A DNA stretch of 12,797 bases from CAYFLR01 sp964343805. Its GTDB lineage: Bacteria; Bdellovibrionota_B; Oligoflexia; CAYFLR01. The stretch is from assembly GCA_964343805.1 (NCBI GenBank), contig CAYFLR010000103.1, forward strand, positions 1-12,797, given 5' to 3'. The notes below the pieces were generated by a model. That model was not told where the DNA came from. It saw only the letters and a list, made by a program, of their open reading frames with translations, and did not search any database. The position numbers were made by a program, and so were the translations under genes. Position 1 is the stretch's first letter; every line of letters begins with the position of its first letter. Of this stretch, positions 1-5,871 are shown piece after piece.

Positions 1-1164
1 TCCAAATTTGCAAAACTGAGAGCACGTACTCAAACTCATAAATAAACTTCTGCCTCTTGTCGGCCTTATGCCACCCAGCCTGCCTGCCGTATTCAGCAAA
101 ACTCTCCTCATATTTATTCAGCAGGTCCATAATAGATTTTAACTCTGCTTTCATCTCTGGAATTCCCACTCTTTGGGCGATGCGCCAAAAAAGATTGGAA
201 ATGAGTAATGAGTTAGAATGATATCCTTCCTGCTTTAGATGAAGAAAGTCCGGAGCTGTATGAGCTCTCCCTCTCGCATTATGAGAGATTTGCATTTCTA
301 TATCACGGATAGGTAAATCACTTTTGCCCAGCTTTCCTACTTGCGGCTGANNNNNNNNNNGAGATCACAAAAGGCCTCCTGCATGACTTGTTTTTTCACC
401 ACAAAGGCATCTTTGGAAAAGGTATTGGAGAGCAATCCATGCATCCTCTCATGGTATAAAGTAGTTGGCTCTTTCATAGTATTATTACCCCAAAAAATGG
501 GATTTAGGGCCAATATTTCTTTTCCTTTGGAGGGATGCCAAACATTCACCATAGGGTAGCGGATAGCAAAAGGACCGGTAAGGTTGGGTAGAACAGGCTT
601 TTCTTGCAGGACAACCCGAGTTTTATCAGGAGGCCGAAACCCATGATCGACCATCTCTCGATCAAACTTTTGCAATCGACTCACGGTCTTTTGTGCAAAA
701 TCATTGGAGGTGGTCCACTCACCCAGAACTTCAATGGAACCTGCTTCTGCTTTCTTTTTGAAGGGAGCAAACATCAGATTTGAGAGGATGAGACTCATAC
801 CTGTCATATCCATCACTCTTTCAACTACTTTACCCATTCCACTGATTCGATCCATCTCTTTGGCAGGACGAATGGCGTTTATATCTCGCTCTTGATACCT
901 AATTAATTTCTCACCGCTCTTTTTCTCACTGAATAGATATTGGACTCCCCCGGTGGCGCTCACCTTTCTCCCTCTATAAAAGAGAAATTTGATAGTAGGG
1001 CTTCTGTCTACAATTAAGCCATACTGCTTTCCCTCGTTTAAGTCGGCATAAGGAGAGTGCTGATTAGCATAATCAAGTCTATTGGCATCACAGCCATTTG
1101 CCTGACATAAAGACCACTCCATAGATAAAACAAGAGAAAATAGTACTATCTGCATCCATTTCAT
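1..1164 (-). CDS. Secreted zinc metalloprotease, HExxH...E gluzincin-like; partial, interrupted by assembly gap
   Basis: Probable exported metallopeptidase. I start it at the ATG at 1164 because AAGGAGAAGCTA sits directly upstream; the ATG at 1185 has no such site. The N-terminus MKWMQIVLFSLVLSMEWS is a signal peptide. Residues 238-242 are HERMH, a zinc HExxH motif, followed 21 residues after the second His by QEAFCDL (E263, D267), which fits the ExxxD third-ligand helix of gluzincins. The frame then enters the N run at 351-360. Read with the spacer frame it stops at once (337-339), but one frame over it stays open for 116 codons to the window edge. That stretch contains YHSNSLLISNLFW, like the H-NS-xxxS segment downstream of the active site in thermolysin/fungalysin-type proteases. 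So this is one gene with a wrongly sized gap, not a truncated one. The C-terminus lies outside the window. The substrate is unknown, and the exact peptidase family cannot be fixed by eye. Confidence 0.72.
351..360. other. Assembly gap (10 N) inside the metalloprotease gene
   Basis: Ten Ns. The coding frame to the right ends on a complete codon at 361, while the open frame to the left begins with position 350 as a third codon base. The true gap should therefore be 2 modulo 3 in length, not 10, so the N run is a placeholder. Confidence 0.9.
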
Positions 1165-1283
1165 TAGCTTCTCCTTGATATACACATTTTAACAAAGATG
1201 ACCTGAAGCTACTAGACAAATAACACGATCTTTTGATAGCATCTGACTGTTATTAAGAATCTACTAGCACCTGGAAATGGACC

Positions 1284-1733
1284 ATGATTATTCGACCGGA
1301 AACTAACGAAGACATCAATCAAATCAGAGAGTTAAATGAAAGGGTATTCCCCAATGATACGGAATCAAAGCTAGTNNNNNNNNNNGGCCACATCCCCTTG
1401 AGCCCCGCCGAGCTCAAACCGGGTGAAACAGATATTAAAATTGCTGGCTTAGCACCTATGGCGGTACAACCAGAACACCAAAGGCAGGGCATTGGTACTA
1501 AACTGATCCAAGCAGGTTTAGAGCATTTACAAAAAGAGGGTTATGATGCGGTGGTGGTTTTAGGTCATCCTGAATATTACCCCCGCTTTGGCTTTACTCC
1601 CTCCAGCCAATTTGGCATTAAAAGCACTTATGATGTTCCCGATAATGTCTTTATGATTAAGGAGTTAACTCCTGGAGCGCTCAAAGAGTGTCAAGGGGTT
1701 ATTCATTATCATCCGATCTTTAAACAGTTTTAA
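1284..1733 (+). CDS. GNAT family N-acetyltransferase, YhbS-like (contains assembly gap)
   Basis: Cytoplasmic acetyl-CoA-dependent N-acetyltransferase of unknown substrate. The N-terminal IRPETNEDINQIRELNERVF is the usual GNAT beta1-alpha1. The acetyl-CoA pyrophosphate loop is PEHQRQGIGTKLI (Q/RxxGxG/A type). The following VVVLGHPEYYPRFGFTPS and the C-terminal IHYHPIFKQF match the pattern of E. coli YhbS as I remember it (LGDPALYSRFGF ... EYHEHFNRF). A 10-N gap follows SKLV (the last codon GTN is Val whatever the base). In YhbS about 23 residues separate the equivalent LV from the VAFSPV strand, so about 70 nt rather than 10 are probably missing here. The Shine-Dalgarno is weak (GGA before ATG). 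A hairpin follows the stop codon directly. The gene diverges from the metalloprotease, with no sign of a functional link. Confidence 0.85.
   Translation: MIIRPETNEDINQIRELNERVFPNDTESKLXXXXGHIPLSPAELKPGETDIKIAGLAPMAVQPEHQRQGIGTKLIQAGLEHLQKEGYDAVVVLGHPEYYPRFGFTPSSQFGIKSTYDVPDNVFMIKELTPGALKECQGVIHYHPIFKQF
1376..1385. other. Assembly gap (10 N) inside the GNAT gene
   Basis: Ten Ns. The frame on both sides agrees with a length of 1 modulo 3, so no frameshift is needed. Homology to YhbS-type enzymes predicts about 70 nt of missing sequence encoding beta2-beta3. Confidence 0.85.
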
Positions 1734-1734
1734 T

Positions 1735-1767
1735 CTAGACCCTGTCAAATCCTTGATCAGTGTCTAG
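1735..1767 (+). terminator. Stem-loop after the GNAT gene: terminator or upstream activator dyad
   Basis: One base after the GNAT stop codon, CTAGACCCTGTCAA can pair with TTGATCAGTGTCTAG around a 4-nt ATCC loop, giving about 13 base pairs with one mismatch and one bulged base. It is followed by TTTCTAAAC, a poor T-tract, so factor-independent termination is plausible but not strong. The dyad also lies roughly 100-130 bp upstream of the predicted sigma-54 start site, where enhancer-binding activators commonly bind, so it could serve the next gene instead. Confidence 0.5.
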
Positions 1768-1839
1768 TTTCTAAACAACCTCTCCACTCTCAGGTCATTT
1801 TAAATCATTAAATTTCAAGCAGTTAATCAACCAACTCAC

Positions 1840-1855
1840 TGGCACACTTCTTGCT
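1840..1855 (+). promoter_or_regulatory. Sigma-54 (RpoN) -24/-12 promoter
   Basis: TGGCAC ACTTC TTGCT matches the sigma-54 consensus TGGCACG-N4-TTGCW at all key positions. The GG (-24) and GC (-12) dinucleotides are separated by exactly 10 bases. The predicted start site is near 1866, about 38 nt before the lipase ATG at 1904. Transcription would need an AAA+ enhancer-binding activator, none of which is encoded in this window. Confidence 0.8.
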
Positions 1856-1903
1856 AAATTAATACATTGGGTGCGTCATGAAAACACTTGCATCGAGGTT
1901 AAT

Positions 1904-3313
1904 ATGAAATATTTTATTTTTATCTTTTTTTTAACTCTCATTCAGTGTGGAGTTCAGACTCCTTCCAGCCTCCAGCAAGTAGCTGATAAAGCAGGTCAAA
2001 AAACCCTCTTTCAAAGAGATAGTGAAGGAAACATCCTTCCTTCATCCAAAAAATATTTAAGCACCAAAGATTTTCGCCAGTTGTTTGTTCGTAAATACGG
2101 AATAAAAAATGCCAAGAAATCCCTGATTATTACCCATGGAGTTCTTGAACATGGCGGTCGTTATCAAAATGTAGTGAATCACTTTGCTCCCCTAGGCTAT
2201 CAAATATACTCATACGATCTGAGAGGTCATGGTCACTCCTGTGGAAAAAGAGCTTACGTAGAGAAGTTCGATTCCTATCTGCAAGATTTAGATCAAATGG
2301 TGAACCATGTAATCAAGCAGAACCCCGATCAAGAGATCTATCTAGTAGGACATAGCATGGGTGGACTCATCACTTTTCTCTACAGTCTTAACTTTGAAAT
2401 GGCATCTAATATAGCAGGTGTTATTCTTTCCTCACCCGCTCTCAATGTAGATGCTCCCATAGTAAAAAACTTTTTTGGCACCATGCTAAATAACCGATTC
2501 ACTGGCACCCTTACCATTGACACAGGTATCACCAGCGAGCAGTTGACCGATGATGTATTAGAGATCGCCAAGCATAAATCAGATTCTTTGGTTATTCCTG
2601 AGATCACGATTCATTTAGCCAGAGAAATGCTGATGGCTTCTTATTTTACCCCAGTTCTTTGGTCAGACTGGACCCTCCCTATTATGATGATTCAGGCTGA
2701 AGGTGACACTATTGTAGATATGACTACCAATACTGTTGAGTTTGCAAAGCTCCCCAAAAAGGTTCCCCAGACGATTATCAATTACCAAAATGCAAAACAT
2801 GAGCTTTTTAATGCACCACAACCTCTAAGAAACAGGGTTTTCAGAGATATTCAACATTTTATCAACACCAAGAAGAAACTTCCAGAACTACTAGAAGAAA
2901 ACCTTGATGTGGATGAGCTTACTAATCAAGCTAAAACGATTGGCTTAAATCCTTTCACCAGCGATGAGTGCAGTAGCTTTCCTGAAGGAACTCTCAAAGA
3001 CCCAAAAAGGTGGAGCCATTGTTGTGTGGAACATGATATTGCTTACTGGGTAGGTGGAACTTTCGATGAACGAAAAGCAGCAGATAAAAAGCTGCAATAT
3101 TGTGTGGATTCAGTAGATCTTCCTTCCACTGCATTCTCTATGTATTGGGGAGTGAGGGTAGGTGGAACACCTCATTTAAATACCCCATGGAAATGGGGTT
3201 ATGGTTGGGATTCGAACCGAGGCTATCAAAAAGTGACTGACGAAGAAGCGGCCCTTGCTCGTCAACTATTCAAAGCCCACCAACAGGTCAAGCAATCTTT
3301 AGTTACCCCCTAA
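1904..3313 (+). CDS. Lipoprotein fusing a monoacylglycerol-lipase-like alpha/beta hydrolase to a PLA2-like CC-HD domain
   Basis: Exported two-domain lipolytic enzyme candidate, 469 aa from the ATG at 1904. GAGG lies 5 nt upstream of that codon; a GTG at 1871 would put 11 polar residues ahead of the signal peptide. MKYFIFIFFLTLIQC is a lipoprotein signal with Gln at -1 of the Cys. Domain 1 (about 50-320) is a serine hydrolase of the monoglyceride-lipase/lysophospholipase type (Hydrolase_4): THGVLEHGGRY at 77-87, nucleophile S151 in GHSMGG, probable acid D268 in QAEGDTIVD, and H299 in NAKHEL. Domain 2 (about 340-469) has C356, then WSHCCVEHDIAYWVGG with C373, C374, H377 and D378, then C400. This is the layout of the phospholipase A2 active-site helix (CCxxHD), seen also in prokaryotic PLA2-like domains. 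Together the domains could attack both acyl chains of a phospholipid or lysophospholipid (inference). The gene is preceded by a sigma-54 promoter and overlaps the convergent cotH-like gene by 15 bp. Confidence 0.82.
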   Translation: MKYFIFIFFLTLIQCGVQTPSSLQQVADKAGQKTLFQRDSEGNILPSSKKYLSTKDFRQLFVRKYGIKNAKKSLIITHGVLEHGGRYQNVVNHFAPLGYQIYSYDLRGHGHSCGKRAYVEKFDSYLQDLDQMVNHVIKQNPDQEIYLVGHSMGGLITFLYSLNFEMASNIAGVILSSPALNVDAPIVKNFFGTMLNNRFTGTLTIDTGITSEQLTDDVLEIAKHKSDSLVIPEITIHLAREMLMASYFTPVLWSDWTLPIMMIQAEGDTIVDMTTNTVEFAKLPKKVPQTIINYQNAKHELFNAPQPLRNRVFRDIQHFINTKKKLPELLEENLDVDELTNQAKTIGLNPFTSDECSSFPEGTLKDPKRWSHCCVEHDIAYWVGGTFDERKAADKKLQYCVDSVDLPSTAFSMYWGVRVGGTPHLNTPWKWGYGWDSNRGYQKVTDEEAALARQLFKAHQQVKQSLVTP

Positions 3314-4618
3314 TTTCCTTTGAACCTGCTTTTGTAGACTTTGATCAGACTCTTCCTCATCATCTCCCTTTTCAATCTTGGTGAGGATTTCTACCCTTCG
3401 CTTGATTAAAAACTCAGACATCTCATCTAAGAACTGTATGATTCCTTCGGGAGAATAGGGTTCTGCTTGATCATCTAGGGAAGACATATCAATGATACGT
3501 TGTCGCTGTAAATAGGGGGCAATCTCTTGCTTCACTTTCTGAAATATCTTTCGGATATGAGAGTCAAGAATCTTTTCTCTGAGAAGCCTCTCAAATGCGG
3601 CTGTATATTTTTCATAGAGATAAGGATCTTTTGCAATACGACGATCTAATTTATCCTCCGTGGAGTAGATGAGTTTGGTCTTAAGAATTTTACGATTCAC
3701 CGGATTCCAAAAAGACCACATCCAATAGGAGGCATGAGGTTTATTTAGCAGGTCATCATAATCCCAGGCCATAATATTAAAATAAATTCTCTCTTCGGTA
3801 TTGTCTGGAGCCGCATAAAAGAACACCTCATCAGCATAGTCTCCGTTTTTCAAGAAAGTATTTAATGCCAACCACTCAAAATACTGCTCTATATTCAGCC
3901 TTTTAGAAAGAAATCCATAGAGTTCAGGACCTTGATAGGCTTTTAATTGGTCATAGATCTCCTCATAAGCTGCCAAAAAGTCTGACTCTTGATATTCCGT
4001 TTTCTTATCTTTAAACTCTTTTACGGTGGGTTTACCTAAGTATCCGCGCCGCAATACAAAGGGGGAGTTTAACCTTTTGGTAAGTACTTTATCGGGCTTT
4101 TCCACCACCAGATAGAGACCATAGGATTTGTCATTAATTATGAGCTCAGCATATTGATTTTTTAAATGAAAGAGTCCGAGGCCGGTTAGAAAATGATAGC
4201 CCACCTTATAATTGATGTAGCCACGATCCTGCCACATGCTCACTAGATTGAACTTCTTAACATCTTTCACAGGCTCAGCCACATAGGGGCTAAAACTTAC
4301 TTTATCCGATAGTTTTACCCCAAAACACCTCCTAGGAGCTTTCAGACAAGTTTGACCACGGGTTTTTAGCTCCATATCCATCCATTTGCCATCGTTTAAT
4401 TTAAACTTGGCTCCGGTAAACTCATACCGATCACCTTTTCCCTTCTCTGAGACAAAAGGAAGGTCTTCTGGGGTGACTTTTATGAATATCCGATTGGGTA
4501 ACTCTTTAGGCAGAGAAGCCTCGGCCAGAGTCTCACTTTTTTCCGTTACACTGGTGTGCTTACATTGAAAGATAAATAAGGAAACAAACAGGCAAGTGGT
4601 CACGTAAAATAGCCTCAT
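3299..4618 (-). CDS. CotH-kinase-like lipoprotein
   Basis: CotH proteins are atypical protein kinases, first known from spore coats and widespread in non-sporing bacteria. I start at the ATG at 4618: GGAG lies 6 nt upstream, within the in-frame ATG-GAG at 4630 that would otherwise be the start. The product is 439 aa and begins MRLFYVTTCLFVSLFIFQC, a lipoprotein signal (Cys 19, Gln at -1). Family motifs: GLYLVVEKPD (about 167-176), an RRG turn at 190-192, YFEWLALNTFLKNGDYADEVFFY (about 246-268), and MAWDYDDL (about 283-290), the acidic metal-binding stretch. The C-terminus is charged and probably coiled (KGDDEEESDQSLQ). A sigma-70 promoter lies 43 nt upstream, so it is transcribed apart from the cytochrome gene behind it. 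A lipid anchor places it outside the cytoplasm, where the source of ATP is unclear, so it may be a structural or binding protein in this organism. Confidence 0.82.
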   Translation of the reverse strand: MRLFYVTTCLFVSLFIFQCKHTSVTEKSETLAEASLPKELPNRIFIKVTPEDLPFVSEKGKGDRYEFTGAKFKLNDGKWMDMELKTRGQTCLKAPRRCFGVKLSDKVSFSPYVAEPVKDVKKFNLVSMWQDRGYINYKVGYHFLTGLGLFHLKNQYAELIINDKSYGLYLVVEKPDKVLTKRLNSPFVLRRGYLGKPTVKEFKDKKTEYQESDFLAAYEEIYDQLKAYQGPELYGFLSKRLNIEQYFEWLALNTFLKNGDYADEVFFYAAPDNTEERIYFNIMAWDYDDLLNKPHASYWMWSFWNPVNRKILKTKLIYSTEDKLDRRIAKDPYLYEKYTAAFERLLREKILDSHIRKIFQKVKQEIAPYLQRQRIIDMSSLDDQAEPYSPEGIIQFLDEMSEFLIKRRVEILTKIEKGDDEEESDQSLQKQVQRKLGGN

Positions 4619-4667
4619 AACCAACTCCATTTAAAGAAAGTAGTATTTAGATTTATGGATTACTCTA

Positions 4668-4696
4668 ATTATACCACGGTGTTTGATAATTCCCAA
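4668..4696 (-). promoter_or_regulatory. Sigma-70-type promoter of the CotH-like gene
   Basis: On the minus strand TTGGGA (4696-4691) is followed after 17 bases by a perfect TATAAT (4673-4668). The predicted start is near 4661, leaving a 5' leader of about 43 nt before the ATG at 4618. Confidence 0.72.
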
Positions 4697-4730
4697 ATGA
4701 GATTGAAGAGGGCTTTGAACGGAGGGGAGA

Positions 4731-5081
4731 TTACTTCTGCTTTGATAGCCAGAGTGAAATGGCCTTCAGATCTTCTTCACTCAGTCTCATTAGAAAGCTT
4801 CTCATGGTCATAGAAAGGCCGTTATTGCGCCGACCCGACTTAATGTCTTTCATTTGATTGGTGCTATATTCGGGATTCTGCCCGGCAATAATAGGGTACA
4901 TCGGGGTCATTGCCACTTTGCCAGTGGGACCGTGACAGGTATGGCAGCCATGCCTTTTATAAAGCTTCTTGCCCCGTTCATACTCAGGAGATGCTTCCTT
5001 CTTTTTCGCTTTATCAGCTCCCAGCAACAGATAGATGGGAACAAGTAGGATAAGTAGAAAGAAAAAAAAGAACTTCTTCAT
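4731..5081 (-). CDS. Small membrane-anchored class I cytochrome c
   Basis: Single-heme c-type cytochrome, 116 aa from the ATG at 5081, which has GGGAG 5 nt upstream. Longer in-frame starts would overlap the upstream gene and lack a ribosome site. MKKFFFFFLLILLVPIYLLL is an uncleaved anchor or signal peptide, so the heme domain faces the periplasm. C46-H-T-C49-H50 is the covalent heme site. SMTMRSF (Met91 or Met93) supplies the sixth ligand, followed by LSEEDLKAISLWL, the typical C-terminal helix of cytochrome c domains. It starts 31 nt after the TauE/SafE gene and is probably co-transcribed with it. It is likely an electron carrier to a terminal oxidase or reductase; which one cannot be told from this window. 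Confidence 0.9.
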   Translation of the reverse strand: MKKFFFFFLLILLVPIYLLLGADKAKKKEASPEYERGKKLYKRHGCHTCHGPTGKVAMTPMYPIIAGQNPEYSTNQMKDIKSGRRNNGLSMTMRSFLMRLSEEDLKAISLWLSKQK

Positions 5082-5112
5082 AAAAACTCCCATAAAGAGG
5101 ATCAGGTCGATT

Positions 5113-5760
5113 CTATTGCATATAGGGTATAAGAACCCCACGAAATATCAATAAAAAAGCAACTAACATGACAAAAAGAGGTGAAAACCAACGCACTCCT
5201 CTCCATTTTTCCAGGATAAGACTTCCCACAAAGCCTGTCCCTAATATAGCTGGTATAGTCCCTAAACCAAAAGCCAACATATAAAGTAAGCCATCAAAGT
5301 AGGTTCCAACAGTTAAAGATGCTGTAAGTGCCAAATAAACTAAACTGCAAGGAAGAAGTCCGTTTAAAAATCCCAGGGCCATTTGAGAAAGAGGATTTGG
5401 GTGACGCAGAAGAGCTCCTCCCCAGCGCCAAAATATCTTACTTGCATTAGAAGAGTCGATTTCGAACCACCTTCTGTACTTTGAATAAAATAAAATGGGA
5501 TAAGCCATCATGAGGAGACCTGCTGTAATGGAAACAGTTCTCTGTAATCCCATAGTCATCAGCTTTTCTCCTAGCCAACCGACTATGAGACCCAATAATA
5601 TATAACTGGCTAGCCGCCCCATTTGCATAAATAATAGAGAAGAGGTGACATGCAAGGTTCCTTTTTTTTGTGGACTGAGGGCTATTACCAGAGGCCCACA
5701 CATACCGACACAGTGCAAACTCCCTAAAAAACCTATTAAAAAACCAGTAATTACGAACAT
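5113..5760 (-). CDS. TauE/SafE family (DsbD_2-like) integral membrane protein
   Basis: Multi-pass inner-membrane protein, 215 aa from the ATG at 5760, with about six hydrophobic segments. The N-terminal GSLHCVGMCGP (H16, C17, C21) and the mid-protein NGLLPCSLVY (P137, C138) are hallmarks of the COG2836-type 'sulfite exporter TauE/SafE / UreH' group. Members are often found beside cbb3-oxidase or copper-handling genes and resemble the thiol-transporting DsbD/CcdA fold. With the cytochrome c gene 31 nt downstream, a role in cytochrome or copper-centre assembly is more likely than sulfite export (inference). A TTG at 5784 would add eight residues (GSGYYSS), but neither start has a clear Shine-Dalgarno. 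A predicted promoter places the transcript start at or near the ATG, so the message may be leaderless. Confidence 0.82.
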   Translation of the reverse strand: MFVITGFLIGFLGSLHCVGMCGPLVIALSPQKKGTLHVTSSLLFMQMGRLASYILLGLIVGWLGEKLMTMGLQRTVSITAGLLMMAYPILFYSKYRRWFEIDSSNASKIFWRWGGALLRHPNPLSQMALGFLNGLLPCSLVYLALTASLTVGTYFDGLLYMLAFGLGTIPAILGTGFVGSLILEKWRGVRWFSPLFVMLVAFLLIFRGVLIPYMQ

Positions 5761-5766
5761 GGAACT

Positions 5767-5796
5767 ATAATACCCGGAACCCAAGCCGCTTGTCTA
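5767..5796 (-). promoter_or_regulatory. Putative promoter of the TauE/SafE-cytochrome c unit (leaderless start)
   Basis: On the minus strand TAGACA (5796-5791), an 18-base spacer, and TATTAT (5772-5767). Seven bases further on is 5760, the A of the ATG. This fits the absence of a Shine-Dalgarno sequence but rests on pattern matching only. Confidence 0.45.
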
Positions 5797-5807
5797 GTTT
5801 TTGTTTC

Positions 5808-5836
5808 TTGCCTTTCCTTAGGTTTTCACCTATTAT
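5808..5836 (+). promoter_or_regulatory. Putative sigma-70 promoter of the tldD-tldE operon
   Basis: TTGCCT (5808-5813), a 17-base spacer, and TATTAT (5831-5836). The predicted start is near 5843, giving a leader of about 29 nt that carries GGAGG just before the GTG start of tldD. It sits back to back with the minus-strand promoter at 5767-5796. Confidence 0.55.
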
Positions 5837-5871
5837 CCGGTAACAGATTATGTGATCATTATGGAGGTTCC

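Noticed and set aside
341..559. Plus-strand open frame of 72 codons across the gap
   Set aside because: Antisense to the metalloprotease coding region, no ribosome site, and its N-terminus consists of gap bases.
1209..1267. Direct repeat CTACTAG at 1209 and 1261 in the metalloprotease/GNAT intergenic
   Set aside because: Seven bases, two copies, 52 bp apart; expected often enough by chance, and not tied to a clear promoter.
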